Positions 1-9,049 are shown, counted from the stretch's first letter. The stretch: DNA of 64,000 nt from Pontibacterium sp964228735 (GCF_964228735.1 NZ_CAXRBQ010000106.1:1-64000), one strand, 5' to 3'. The notes: a model not told the origin generated them from the letters alone. Program-made: numbers and translations.

Positions 1-1
1 A

Positions 2-97
2 GGCAACTGGGAGAGCAGGGCTGCCTATGAGGGCCGGAAACGCACATTCATCGTTAAGGCTTCACTGATCGCTGGAAACCGTGCGATAAGCCTTTAA
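2..97 (+). CDS. Possible C-terminal end of an ORF entering from the left
   Basis: Reading frame 2 is open from the window edge to a TAA at 95-97 and gives 31 residues ending NRAISL. I do not recognise the sequence. Two hairpins with terminator character follow directly, which fits the end of a plus-strand gene. Frame 3 is also open for about 20 codons, so the frame choice is not secure. Confidence 0.3.
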   Translation, partial: GNWESRAAYEGRKRTFIVKASLIAGNRAISL

Positions 98-104
98 AAG
101 AGAG

Positions 105-126
105 AACCCCGCTAAAAAGCGGGGTT
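105..126. terminator. GC-rich hairpin, possible terminator
   Basis: Arms AACCCCGC and GCGGGGTT flank a short A-rich loop. No T-run follows on the plus strand, so it may act together with the next hairpin or only protect the 3' end. Confidence 0.5.
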
Positions 127-139
127 CGTCAGCAACCTG

Positions 140-167
140 AAAGCCTGTCTTTATGACAGGCTTTTTT
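140..167 (+). terminator. Rho-independent terminator
   Basis: Stem AAGCCTGTC / GACAGGCTT with a TTTAT loop is followed by a run of six T. It is orientated to end a plus-strand transcript entering from the left and lies just downstream of the convergent nnrS gene. The tail GTGTCTG after the T-run recurs after the groEL and fumarase terminators. Confidence 0.85.
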
Positions 168-192
168 GTGTCTGAAATGGATGCATGCTGCG

Positions 193-1374
193 TTAGCCAA
201 ACAATCCATCGGCGCGTGGTTTAACCAGTATCGGCAGGTAACGGACCAGGAACAAAATCCACGCCAGCATCCACAGGGTGCCAGACAGGTGCAGACCAGC
301 CAGATACGGGATCGGCAGATGAGTGATTGATACCCGGATCACTGCAGCCAGGGTCATCAATACAAACGCGGCCACGATCATTGGGGTAACTGCCAGCGGA
401 CGGCCCGTATGGCCGAGGGAAACACGAGCCATCATGCCCAATGTAATCAGCCCAATCGCACCTGCCGCGAAGCTGTGGATTGCAATTGAGCCACTGGTCT
501 GTCCTGCCGCAGCCAGCGCGGTCAGGGCATAACCCAGCGGGATAAAGAGGTAACCCAGCTGCAGAATCCACACCAGAGGTACTTTGAAAATTGCCGGACT
601 GAACCAGCCGTACAGGCGAATTGCGCTTATCAAAGCCAGCACAGCAGAGGTTGCGATCTGCAAAGTAGCGTAGCTGGTCAGCATTGAGATCAGCCAGAGG
701 GCTGTTGCGGGCAGGATTGTCTTTTCAACCCAGCTGTATCGGCTACAGGAAACCCCTGCAACACCCCGTTCGGTGAAGAACGGGATCACGCGACCTCCAA
801 TCACAGTAATAACCATCACAACCAGGTACAGTGCCAGATGCAGGCCGCTCATCGCGGTATTGCTGGTTACCCCCAGAGTCTCGAGATGCACCATCAGGTT
901 GGCAGCGAAAAATGCAGCCAGGATAGGGATAAACATCAGGTTGCGGTAATTACCCGAACGAATGATCGGAATGCCGATGCCGACGGCAACTACCGGGGCA
1001 AATGCCAGATCGATAACCGCAACGACCTCGCCAGGCATGTCGGGTATAAAAGGCAGGATACGGGCAGCCAGCCAGAGTAGGAAAATTCCCGCCAGGGTGT
1101 TACCGAATGGGGTCTGGACGTTGGTCCAGTTACGCACGGCGGTCAGCAGGAAACCAGCGACAATCGCCATGCTGAAACCAAACAGCATCTCATGGGCATG
1201 CCAGTACATGGTGTTGCTGTAATAACCCACGCCAAGGCCGCTGCTGTAAAACACCAGCCAAAGGCCAAGCAGAATCACGGCGGCAACAGCGCCAAACAGG
1301 AAGAAAGGGCGGAACCCTAAATTAAACAGGGCAAAAGGCGAACTTTTGCGGGGCTCACCGATCGGGATCATCAA
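193..1374 (-). CDS. nnrS: NnrS family membrane protein
   Basis: A 393-residue, strongly hydrophobic protein of about twelve membrane segments. It opens with the typical NnrS start (FALFNLGFRPFFLFGA) and has the conserved WHAHEMLFGF stretch near residue 60, where histidines are candidate heme or copper ligands. NnrS proteins are linked to nitric oxide stress and are often controlled by NO-responsive regulators; that is family knowledge. No denitrification gene lies beside it. It is divergent from btuF, and I could not identify an NsrR or FNR box in the 140 bases between them. The start codon is one of two adjacent ATGs. Confidence 0.9.
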   Translation of the reverse strand: MMIPIGEPRKSSPFALFNLGFRPFFLFGAVAAVILLGLWLVFYSSGLGVGYYSNTMYWHAHEMLFGFSMAIVAGFLLTAVRNWTNVQTPFGNTLAGIFLLWLAARILPFIPDMPGEVVAVIDLAFAPVVAVGIGIPIIRSGNYRNLMFIPILAAFFAANLMVHLETLGVTSNTAMSGLHLALYLVVMVITVIGGRVIPFFTERGVAGVSCSRYSWVEKTILPATALWLISMLTSYATLQIATSAVLALISAIRLYGWFSPAIFKVPLVWILQLGYLFIPLGYALTALAAAGQTSGSIAIHSFAAGAIGLITLGMMARVSLGHTGRPLAVTPMIVAAFVLMTLAAVIRVSITHLPIPYLAGLHLSGTLWMLAWILFLVRYLPILVKPRADGLFG

Positions 1375-1514
1375 TGCGGTCTCCGGGAAGATAAATGCGA
1401 TGGTATACTGCGGGCAATCCTGCCGTCTGAATCATGTGTACCTGTATGTTTACGATCCTGTGCAACCAACATCATTATGCTGTTTTTCAGGTACGGTGAG
1501 CATTGTTTCATAAT

Positions 1515-2429
1515 ATGCATAAAAAATACATGTTAAATCTTATCGTGTTTGCCTGGTTGTCGCTGCTTTCTGCAACTGTATTGAGCGAAGTCAGGGTTGT
1601 GGATGATCTGGGCCGGCCTCTGGTGTTGCCTCAGGCCGCCAAAAGGGTGATCAGCTTGGCGCCCCATATCACGGAAAACCTTTATAGCGTTGGTGCGGGT
1701 GAACAGGTAGTGGCTGCGGTCAGCTACAGTGATTACCCGGAAGCTGCCAAGGTGCTGCCGCGGGTGGGCGACTTTGCCAACCTGAATATTGAACGGATCT
1801 TGTCCCTAAAACCGGATCTGGTGGTCGCCTGGATTGATGGCAGCTCCTCCGCCCAACTGGAGCGCCTGGAGCAACTGGGTATTCCCGTGTTGCGGGAGTC
1901 TCCGGATAGTTTTGCCGAGATTGCGAACAGCCTGCGCCGTCTGGGGGCCGTCACTGGGCATGACCTCGAAGCGGAAGAGGTGGCGGCCGATTTGGAAGCT
2001 CGGGTCGGCCATCTGCGTGAGCGCTTCCAGGAGCAAACAGTGCTGACCGTGTTTTATCAGCTTTGGCACCAGCCGCTGATTACCAGCAACAGCAGCCAGT
2101 TGATCGATCGCATCGTGCGCTTGTGTGGCGGCCGGAACATCTTTGCTGAGCGTCCTGAGATTGCGCCCCGGGTGAATATTGAAGCGGTGATCGCCGCCGA
2201 TCCGGATGTAATTCTCTCAGGAGTTGAGAAACACGATCCCCAATGGCGTGAACACTGGCAGCGCTGGACGCAGATGAAAGCCGTAAAGCATGGCTTGCTG
2301 TTCGCCACCGACGCCGATCAGATACACCGTGCTACTCTGCGTGCCGTTGCCGGGGCGGAAGCCGTGTGTGAACAGATTGATCAGGCCAGACAAACGCTCA
2401 CCGCTAAGCAGCAATCAAATCAGGATTAG
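1515..2429 (+). CDS. btuF: Cobalamin-binding periplasmic protein, BtuF-like
   Basis: About 304 residues. An N-terminal signal sequence (hydrophobic LNLIVFAWLSLLSATVL) is followed by a class III periplasmic-binding fold beginning EVRVVDDLGRPLVLP, with the family signature RVISLAPHITENLYSVGAG. The closest family is BtuF/helical-backbone binding proteins for vitamin B12. It heads a run with cobU, cobT and cobC, which supports a cobinamide or B12 salvage role. No BtuCD permease or ATPase genes are present here, so it must work with components encoded elsewhere. I prefer the ATG at 1515, which places the signal peptide correctly; an in-frame TTG at 1503 is the alternative. No cobalamin riboswitch is visible upstream. 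Confidence 0.85.
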   Translation: MHKKYMLNLIVFAWLSLLSATVLSEVRVVDDLGRPLVLPQAAKRVISLAPHITENLYSVGAGEQVVAAVSYSDYPEAAKVLPRVGDFANLNIERILSLKPDLVVAWIDGSSSAQLERLEQLGIPVLRESPDSFAEIANSLRRLGAVTGHDLEAEEVAADLEARVGHLRERFQEQTVLTVFYQLWHQPLITSNSSQLIDRIVRLCGGRNIFAERPEIAPRVNIEAVIAADPDVILSGVEKHDPQWREHWQRWTQMKAVKHGLLFATDADQIHRATLRAVAGAEAVCEQIDQARQTLTAKQQSNQD

Positions 2430-2438
2430 AAGCCGTTT

Positions 2439-2954
2439 ATGAAGCAGTTGATATTGGGTGGTGCCCGCTCCGGAAAAAGTCGTCTTGCGGAAACACGTGC
2501 TGAAGCCTCTGGCAAGCGTGTGATATATGTCGCCACCGCTCAGGCTTGGGATAAGGAGATGGAGGAGCGCATCCTACGTCACCGGGAACAGCGTCCATCC
2601 CAGTGGCAATTGATTGAAGAACCGGTTGCTTTGGCCGATGTAATGCGCACACATGCTACAGCAGACACCTGCTTGCTGGTGGATTGCCTAACTTTGTGGG
2701 TGACAAACCTGCTGTTGGCAGAGCCAGGGACGCTGGAGCGTGAGTTGGAGGCACTTTATAAGGTGCTGGGAGATTTGCCGGGCGAACTCATTCTTGTCAG
2801 CAATGAGGTCGGTTGGGGCATCGTTCCGATGGGTGAGCTGAGCCGGCAGTTCCAAGATCAGGCGGGCTGGCTGCATCAACGCTTGGGCGAGATCTGTGAG
2901 CGGGTGACGTTGACCGTTGCCGGAATACCGATGGAGATTAAACAACCCTCATGA
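2439..2954 (+). CDS. cobU: Adenosylcobinamide kinase / adenosylcobinamide-phosphate guanylyltransferase
   Basis: The 171-residue protein has the usual CobU length. It begins with the P-loop GGARSGKS at residues 7-14, and the central segment VDCLTLWVTNLL is the family signature. CobU phosphorylates adenosylcobinamide and then transfers GMP to it, making AdoCbi-GDP for nucleotide-loop assembly. It starts 9 bases after btuF and its last four bases overlap the start of cobT, so the two are probably translationally coupled. Confidence 0.95.
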   Translation: MKQLILGGARSGKSRLAETRAEASGKRVIYVATAQAWDKEMEERILRHREQRPSQWQLIEEPVALADVMRTHATADTCLLVDCLTLWVTNLLLAEPGTLERELEALYKVLGDLPGELILVSNEVGWGIVPMGELSRQFQDQAGWLHQRLGEICERVTLTVAGIPMEIKQPS

Positions 2955-4024
2955 GTACAGATGCCGATATGCAGTGGCTGGATCAGCCGATAAAGCCGAT
3001 CTGTAAGCAAAGTATGCAAACTGCGGCTCAGCACCAGACGCAACTGACCAAACCGCTGGGGGCGTTGGGTGAGCTTGAAACTGTTGTGGTGCGTCTTGCT
3101 GGCATGCAGGGCAGAGTTAAGCCGGATATCGATGGCGTGCAGATCTCGGTTTTTGCGGCCGATCACGGCATTGCCGCGTCCGGTGTATCTGCCTATCCGC
3201 AGGAAGTGACTGCGCAGATGGTGATGAACTTCGCCATGGGTGGGGCGGCGGTGTCGGTGCTGGCGCGACATCTGCAGGCGGAGTTTGAAGTGGTTAACTT
3301 GGGTACGTTAACCGAGTTACCACCACATGATGCAGTGGTGTCCCGCGTTATCGCTGCAGGCACCCTGGACTTCTCTAGTGAAGCGGCTATGTCAGACGCG
3401 CAGGTACACCAGGCACTTGCGGTGGGGTGTGAACGTATCGATGCTTGTGCGGAGAAGCATCCTGACCTGTTCATCGCTGGGGAGATGGGTATTGGCAACA
3501 CCTCTGCAGCCAGTGCAATCGCAGCTGCCTTGCTGCAGTTACCCGCAGCACAGCTGGTGGGACCGGGCACCGGCCTGGATCCTGAACAGGTGGCCCTGAA
3601 AGCGGCAAGAATTCAGCAGGCTCTGGATTTTCATACACTTCGTGCGGATCAACCGCTGGAGATTCTGCGTTGTGTGGGCGGCTTTGAGATTGCCGCGATG
3701 ACCGGTGCCTATATCCGTGCCACACAGCAGGGCATTCCGGTGCTGATTGATGGTTTTATCAGTACGGCTGCGGCGATGGTTGCTGTGGCGCTTAAACCTG
3801 ACGTGAAAGACTGGTTGCTCTATGGGCACTGTTCGGAAGAACCTGCCCATCGGCTGCTTCTGGATCACCTGGAGGGCACACCTTTGTTGTCGTTAGGCAT
3901 GCGCCTGGGTGAGGGCAGTGGCGCCGCGTTGGCTGTAGATATCCTGCGCTCCGCGTGTCGCTTACATGCAGAAATGGCGACCTTTGCTGACGCGGGTGTC
4001 AGCGATAAAGAGACTGAGGCCTGA
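2951..4024 (+). CDS. cobT: Nicotinate-nucleotide-dimethylbenzimidazole phosphoribosyltransferase
   Basis: A 357-residue CobT of normal length. Family landmarks include FAADHGIAASGVSAYPQ, the phosphate-binding EMGIGNTSAAS loop near residue 178 and a C-terminal LGEGSGAALA segment carrying the catalytic glutamate. It makes alpha-ribazole phosphate, the lower ligand precursor of cobalamin. The start ATG overlaps the cobU stop (ATGA), and cobC follows after 3 bases. Confidence 0.95.
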   Translation: MSTDADMQWLDQPIKPICKQSMQTAAQHQTQLTKPLGALGELETVVVRLAGMQGRVKPDIDGVQISVFAADHGIAASGVSAYPQEVTAQMVMNFAMGGAAVSVLARHLQAEFEVVNLGTLTELPPHDAVVSRVIAAGTLDFSSEAAMSDAQVHQALAVGCERIDACAEKHPDLFIAGEMGIGNTSAASAIAAALLQLPAAQLVGPGTGLDPEQVALKAARIQQALDFHTLRADQPLEILRCVGGFEIAAMTGAYIRATQQGIPVLIDGFISTAAAMVAVALKPDVKDWLLYGHCSEEPAHRLLLDHLEGTPLLSLGMRLGEGSGAALAVDILRSACRLHAEMATFADAGVSDKETEA

Positions 4025-4027
4025 GTA

Positions 4028-4636
4028 ATGCGCACCCTGACGCTGGACCTATTGCGCCACGGTGAAACCACTGCATCGGGCATTTATCAGGGACGAACCG
4101 ATGTGCCGCTGTCTGAAAAGGGCAGTCAACAGATGCGGCAAGCGCTGAGTAAAGGAGTGAGCTGGCAACGGATATTGTGCTCGCCGTTACAGCGCTGCCG
4201 TTGTCCTGCAGAAGACGCTATCGGCAGATCAGGGTTGGCATTGCAGTCGGAGGATTGGCTGCAGGAATATGATTTTGGTGACTGGGATGGGCGGGCATTG
4301 GCTGATGTTTATAACGAGCAGCCCGAGCAGGTTGATGCTTTCTGGCGCGATCCTCAAACTAATCCGGCATCCGGCGGTGAACGGATTGATGACTTCAGTA
4401 AGCGTGTATTGATCGGGCGGGATCGTTTGCTGGACGCGGGAGATAGTCACCTTTTGCTGGTCACCCATGGTGGTGTCATTCGCGCCTTAATTGGCGATTG
4501 TTTAGGGATGAAACCGGCACAGTGGAGCCGTTTAAAGCTGGATCATGCCCATTTTACCCGCCTGAACTACTACACTGACCGGGATCAGGTTTGGCCTGAG
4601 CTGGTATGCTGCAATACGGCTACACTTCCTGATTAA
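4028..4636 (+). CDS. cobC: Alpha-ribazole phosphatase-like histidine phosphatase
   Basis: A 202-residue histidine phosphatase superfamily member. The phosphohistidine motif LRHGET lies near residue 10 and the second catalytic histidine is in LLVTHGGVIRA near residue 145. Position directly after cobU-cobT assigns it to alpha-ribazole-5'-phosphate dephosphorylation (CobC) rather than another phosphoglycerate mutase-like role. The cobalamin-5'-phosphate synthase gene cobS, often a neighbour, is absent from the window. Confidence 0.88.
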   Translation: MRTLTLDLLRHGETTASGIYQGRTDVPLSEKGSQQMRQALSKGVSWQRILCSPLQRCRCPAEDAIGRSGLALQSEDWLQEYDFGDWDGRALADVYNEQPEQVDAFWRDPQTNPASGGERIDDFSKRVLIGRDRLLDAGDSHLLLVTHGGVIRALIGDCLGMKPAQWSRLKLDHAHFTRLNYYTDRDQVWPELVCCNTATLPD

Positions 4637-4666
4637 ACGTTGTAACAGATTGATGGAATACCTCTG

Positions 4667-6181
4667 GTGAAGTTCTCAGATACGCTGCGCATTATTTATG
4701 AAAAACTCGACAAGCTCGGAGACCTGCCGGTATTCAGCGCGACCGTCAACCGTATTCAGCAGGTCAGCAGCTCGGAAGAGAGTGATGCCATGGCGTTGGC
4801 GATGGCAATCATGAAGGACGCTAACCTCTCAGCCAAAATTCTGAAGATCGCCAACTCCTCGACCTATCACCGCGGCGGTCCAGCCATTACAGTGGTATCC
4901 CGTGCGGTGGTCCTGATTGGCTTCGCTAAGATCAAAAATATCTGTCTCACATTGAAGCTGATCGAAGGGTTCCACCAAAGTCACCCCGACCTGAATGTGC
5001 CGGGGTTGCTGATGCGCTCTTTCCTTAACGCCAATATAGCCAGTGATCTGTCGATGCGCAGCCGCCACCAGGGTGACCCTGAAGAGGCGTACATCAATGC
5101 TCTGTTGTTTGGTCTGGGGGAAATTGTCGTGGCCCACACCATGCCAAGCGCCTACCGCAAGATGCTGGTTGAGCGACGCAAGGGCACACATCCCTGGCAG
5201 AAGATTCAAAAGGCGATGCTGGGTGGTACCTTCAGTGATATCGGCCAGGACCTGGCGCGCAGCTGGGGCCATCCACCCCAGGTCGTGCAGGCGATGGCCC
5301 AGAAAGATGAAGTGACCGAGGGAGAGGAGGCTACGCAGATTGCCGGTTTGAGTTATGAGCTGTTGGAGCAGCTGTACGGCTTGGATGATATGGGGGAGCA
5401 CAGCTTCGGCGAATCCCTGGACGACCTGGGTACCGTGACCGGGCTGAGCGCTGAGGAGATCACCGAATCCGCCCTGCGTTGCTACCAGCGGGTATCACAA
5501 ACCGCGTCTGACTATGGATTGAGCTGCGGTAGCATGGTGCGCAACTATGTGCCAACCGGTGATGACGCTAAAGATGAACTGATGCGCCAGATGGCGTTTA
5601 TTACGGCGCAGAGCGTAGAAGACGAACGAGAGATTGAAGCGCCTCAGGAAAGGGTTAAGGGCAGCCGTTATAACCAGGCGGAGCAGCAGCTGGACTATCT
5701 GAATCAGGTCACCGAGATGATCAATCAGGGCGAAGCACTGCCTAAGATCCTGAAAACGATTGTTACCGCAATGGAGAAGTGCTCTCAGCTGGATCGCGCC
5801 CAGTTGTGCCTGGTTAACCGTGCTGGGGATCAGCTGGAGGTGAAAATTGCCGAAGGCGAAGCGTTGGATCCGATTCAGTCTTACTTTACCCGCCGCAAGG
5901 ATGGCAGCCAAAACGATATGTTTTTCCGGGTGATGTCGCGGGGTGCAACCTTGTTGGTGAGTGACCTGGATGAGAACGGTTGGCTGGAGCGTATTCCACC
6001 AGAGTTTGTTCAGGAGGTGGAATGCCAGGGCTTCGTGGTGGCACCGGTTGTGGTGAAAGACCGGGTGATTGGGATGTTATACGGTGACCGGCTGAAGGGG
6101 CGTGGACCGCTGGATGAACAGGACTTTAAAGTGTTCAGCCAGTTTGCCAGTCAGGCGCGGCTGGCGTTGCTTAACGCCTAG
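4667..6181 (+). CDS. HDOD-GAF domain signalling protein
   Basis: A 504-residue soluble protein. Residues about 10-280 form an HDOD domain (HD-like fold that has lost the catalytic HD: the expected position reads LLFGLGEIVVAH). Residues about 340-500 form a GAF-like sensor domain preceded by a short helical linker. Such proteins are regulators in motility, stress and c-di-GMP pathways; the ligand and partner here are unknown. It starts at GTG 4667, 30 bases after cobC, and may be co-transcribed with the B12 genes without sharing their function. Its end lies 18 bases from the end of the convergent small cysteine-rich gene. Confidence 0.85.
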   Translation: MKFSDTLRIIYEKLDKLGDLPVFSATVNRIQQVSSSEESDAMALAMAIMKDANLSAKILKIANSSTYHRGGPAITVVSRAVVLIGFAKIKNICLTLKLIEGFHQSHPDLNVPGLLMRSFLNANIASDLSMRSRHQGDPEEAYINALLFGLGEIVVAHTMPSAYRKMLVERRKGTHPWQKIQKAMLGGTFSDIGQDLARSWGHPPQVVQAMAQKDEVTEGEEATQIAGLSYELLEQLYGLDDMGEHSFGESLDDLGTVTGLSAEEITESALRCYQRVSQTASDYGLSCGSMVRNYVPTGDDAKDELMRQMAFITAQSVEDEREIEAPQERVKGSRYNQAEQQLDYLNQVTEMINQGEALPKILKTIVTAMEKCSQLDRAQLCLVNRAGDQLEVKIAEGEALDPIQSYFTRRKDGSQNDMFFRVMSRGATLLVSDLDENGWLERIPPEFVQEVECQGFVVAPVVVKDRVIGMLYGDRLKGRGPLDEQDFKVFSQFASQARLALLNA

Positions 6182-6199
6182 CCGCTACGGCAGGAGCAG

Positions 6200-6490
6200 T
6201 TATTCAGTTGCACCCTTGATAAATGACTTGGTGTTTTCCCAAGCGGACTGGCCCGTTTCAACGACAGCGTCAGCCCCTTTTTTACCCGCTTCCATCACGG
6301 TTTCCGCACCGGATTCGGTAGAGCATACTGCGCGCTGAGCGATGCACTTGGATTTGCAGCCTGCGTATGCGGCATCGTCTGTCAGGTGTGCAACTTTGCA
6401 CTTGGTTTCACAAAAAGTCTGTTCGGTACCGCAATCGGCAAAGGCCGGGCTGGCAACCAGCAGGGCTGCGGACAGCAAAAAATAACGCAT
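6200..6490 (-). CDS. Small secreted protein with mirror-symmetric twin-CX3C cysteine pattern
   Basis: A 96-residue protein read from the ATG at 6490, which has a GAGGGG ribosome-binding site seven bases upstream; a longer in-frame start at 6514 lacks this. Residues 1-18 are a clear signal peptide ending AFA. The mature part has six cysteines at 20, 27, 31, 45, 49 and 56, spaced 6-3-13-3-6, an exact mirror pattern around a possible helical hairpin. Residues about 57-96 form a polar amphipathic helix rich in Ala, Gly, Lys and Glu. I do not recognise a family. The twin CX3C layout resembles disulfide-bonded helical hairpins such as small TIM chaperones, by spacing only. It lies downstream of btuB-pduO on the same strand. 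Confidence 0.8.
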   Translation of the reverse strand: MRYFLLSAALLVASPAFADCGTEQTFCETKCKVAHLTDDAAYAGCKSKCIAQRAVCSTESGAETVMEAGKKGADAVVETGQSAWENTKSFIKGATE

Positions 6491-6595
6491 GGATTTCCCC
6501 TCAAACATGTTCAAAACCGGGTTTATGATCTGACCGGATCTTTTGCCGCCATTATAGGGGGCGGGCCTGAATATGTCCTTAATTTAGGCAACCCG

Positions 6596-7168
6596 TTAGT
6601 TGGCATCGGTGTCACGCTGCTTGCGTGGTTGCCATAATACTTCACCATCTCCTTCACGCGCCAGAATACGAGCCGCCACAAACAGCAGGTCCGACAGGCG
6701 GTTGAGGTAGGCGGCCCCCTGTGGATTGATGTATTCCTCGTGCCCCAGTTCGACCATACGGCGTTCCGCACGACGACAGATGCTGCGTGCCAGTTGACAG
6801 TTAGCAGCAACCCGGCTGCCACCCGGCAGGATAAACTCCTTCAGTGGTGGCAAGTCTTTGTTCAGTCGATCCAGGACCGCTTCCAGGTCAGCAACCACCT
6901 CTTCAGTGATCACCTGATATGACTCGTCGGCGACCGCAAGCTCACCACCGAGGTCAAACAGGTCGTGTTGCAGCGGTTGCAAGTCCTTCAGCAGTGGGTG
7001 ATCGGGTGTCAGATCGGCAATTAAGACACCCAACAGGGAGTTCAGTTCATCCACCGTACCCAGCGCTTCGATACGAGGGTGGGTTTTGGCGACACGCTGT
7101 CCGTTAGCCAGTGCGGTGGTGCCTTTGTCACCGGTACGGGTGTAGATTCGGTTCAGACGATCAGACAT
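6596..7168 (-). CDS. pduO: PduO-type cob(I)alamin adenosyltransferase
   Basis: A 190-residue protein read from the ATG at 7168 (an ATG at 7180 is four codons longer). The N-terminal ATP-binding motif RIYTRTGDKGTTALANG and the C-terminal LNRLSDLLFVAARI are signatures of PduO/MMAB adenosyltransferases. These transfer the adenosyl group of ATP to cob(I)alamin to make coenzyme B12. It follows btuB on the minus strand, so uptake and activation are placed together and may share the btuB riboswitch, although a palindromic hairpin lies between them. Confidence 0.95.
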   Translation of the reverse strand: MSDRLNRIYTRTGDKGTTALANGQRVAKTHPRIEALGTVDELNSLLGVLIADLTPDHPLLKDLQPLQHDLFDLGGELAVADESYQVITEEVVADLEAVLDRLNKDLPPLKEFILPGGSRVAANCQLARSICRRAERRMVELGHEEYINPQGAAYLNRLSDLLFVAARILAREGDGEVLWQPRKQRDTDAN

Positions 7169-7183
7169 TCTCAGCCCCATATG

Positions 7184-7207
7184 AAACAGGGCCTGATCAG
7201 GCCCTGT
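7184..7207. repeat. Perfect palindrome between btuB and pduO
   Basis: A 24-base self-complementary sequence with arms AACAGGGCCTGA and TCAGGCCCTGTT. It sits between the btuB stop and the pduO start. No good T-run follows on the minus strand, so it may be an RNA-processing or stabilising hairpin, or a weak terminator, rather than a full terminator. Confidence 0.6.
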
Positions 7208-7221
7208 TATTAATAGTTATG

Positions 7222-9036
7222 TTAGAAACTATAGCCTAACGTCAACATGAGCTGACGATCAGGTGCATTGAAACCCTGATTGCTTTGGTATTGTTTGTTC
7301 AATACGTTATCTACACGTACGCCCAGTTCCAATTTTGGATAAGGCGTATAGCTCAAGTAAAGGTTGACCAATGTGTTTGATGGTAATGACGTGGTGTTTG
7401 CAGCGTCTGTAAAGCGCTTACCTTGATATAGCAAGTCACCACCTACAGAAAAGTTTTGCTTTACAGCGTATGCCATCTGCCACTTCAATTGCCGCTCAGG
7501 GCGATTGACCAAATCTTTGCCAGTTTGGTCATCGGTTGGATCTAACAAATCTAGTGCGACAGTGTGATCAACAGATGCAAAGTTGAAGCTTGTCGAGACT
7601 TCGAGGCCCTTTATGTTGGCGTCATTAACGTTGGAGGGTTTCCAGAAACCCGGTGGATCTTCAGTCCAGACAATCAGATTGTGAATATCAGTCTCATATA
7701 GACTTATGGCCCAACGCACTTGCTCTCCGCCGCTAAGAGACAGTTCTGTAGATTTGGATTCTTCAGGCTTAAGGTCTGGATTACCTGCGCCGAAAGCGTT
7801 CGCAGGGAAGTATAAGTCGTTGAATGTGGGTGCTTTGAAACCAATGCCCCGACTAAGGCCCAACTGCACTCCATTATCAAAATTCCAAGAGCCAGCAAGG
7901 CTCCAGGTATTCTTGAATCCAAACTGCTCGTCTTTTGTGCGACGTACGCTGCTTTCCAGATCAAACGGCCCGACAGAGTGAATGACGCCTGCAAAAACAC
8001 TAGTCGTATCGCGTTCTTCGACATCGTAAGTCTGAGAGCTGTTACTAACATCATCCTGTTTGAAGTCAATCCCTGCGGTCAGGTCGGTATAGTCTCCTAC
8101 AGTGATATTATTCAGCCAGTTCACTTCTTTATGCTGCGTAACGAACTTTGAGCCATTGGCTTTAGTTGTACCATTACCAAAAGTGAGCGAATCATCCTGA
8201 CTGATACCCAAGGACAGGCTGCTGGCCAGATTTGATCTCAAATATGATAGCTTCAGGCCATGCGCATAGTTATTAAACTCCGTTTCATCGCCTCCAAAGT
8301 TTGGATCAAACTCGTAGTCGCCTTTCCATAGGTCGCTATTCGCTTGTATATCGAATTGTGCATTGATCTGGTGATTGATTGAGGCACTGAGGGTGCGTAT
8401 GGAATAACCGTCGTTGTCTGTGCTCTGGCTATCTCGTACATCGTAACCGCCACTTTGTTCATCCGATACATGAACAGAGTAATAGGTTTGATCATTAATC
8501 TGTCTGCGCACAGAACCAGATACTATCTGCGTATTATCACTACCTGCACTTACAGATACCTTCGCGACGTTTTCGGAAGGTTTTTGGTTGGTAAATATTT
8601 GCAGAATTCCGCCGATTGCGTCTGAACCATATAGTGTGGAACGAGGACCCCGAACGTACTCGATACGATCAATCTGATCGACAGGGATCAAGTTGAACAT
8701 TGTTGTTCCGAGAGTCGCAGAATTAATGCGCTGGCCGTTCAGGAGAATAAGTGTATGGGAGCTGTTAGTGCCGCGTGTAAACAGAGAGGTTGATTGTGCC
8801 TTACCGCCACTACTAATAATTGATATGCCGGGCAAAGTAGTAAGGGCCTGTTTCAGAGATGTGATATTTTTCTCTTCAATCTCTTCACGCGTTATCACAG
8901 AAACCGGTGCGAGCGTTTCTGTGATAGGTTGCTCAATACGGTTTGCCGATACAATTACCGTATCCAGTTCGGTTTCCTGCGCATACGCAGGCAGAGCCGC
9001 CAGCAGGGCTGCTGACAGAGACAGAGTAGTTTTCAT
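7222..9036 (-). CDS. btuB: TonB-dependent vitamin B12 receptor BtuB
   Basis: A 604-residue outer-membrane receptor read from the ATG at 9036, which has GAGGGG six bases upstream. A signal peptide ends near ALPAYA, and the TonB box-like segment ELDTVIVSANR follows. The plug domain (PVSVITREEIEEKNITSLKQ) and a beta barrel ending in YSF complete it. The cobalamin riboswitch directly upstream and pduO downstream fix the substrate as cobalamin or a corrinoid. By eye the gene is richer in A and T than its neighbours and uses rarer codons, which could reflect transfer or outer-membrane diversification. Confidence 0.93.
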   Translation of the reverse strand: MKTTLSLSAALLAALPAYAQETELDTVIVSANRIEQPITETLAPVSVITREEIEEKNITSLKQALTTLPGISIISSGGKAQSTSLFTRGTNSSHTLILLNGQRINSATLGTTMFNLIPVDQIDRIEYVRGPRSTLYGSDAIGGILQIFTNQKPSENVAKVSVSAGSDNTQIVSGSVRRQINDQTYYSVHVSDEQSGGYDVRDSQSTDNDGYSIRTLSASINHQINAQFDIQANSDLWKGDYEFDPNFGGDETEFNNYAHGLKLSYLRSNLASSLSLGISQDDSLTFGNGTTKANGSKFVTQHKEVNWLNNITVGDYTDLTAGIDFKQDDVSNSSQTYDVEERDTTSVFAGVIHSVGPFDLESSVRRTKDEQFGFKNTWSLAGSWNFDNGVQLGLSRGIGFKAPTFNDLYFPANAFGAGNPDLKPEESKSTELSLSGGEQVRWAISLYETDIHNLIVWTEDPPGFWKPSNVNDANIKGLEVSTSFNFASVDHTVALDLLDPTDDQTGKDLVNRPERQLKWQMAYAVKQNFSVGGDLLYQGKRFTDAANTTSLPSNTLVNLYLSYTPYPKLELGVRVDNVLNKQYQSNQGFNAPDRQLMLTLGYSF

Positions 9037-9049
9037 TATTCCCCTCGAG

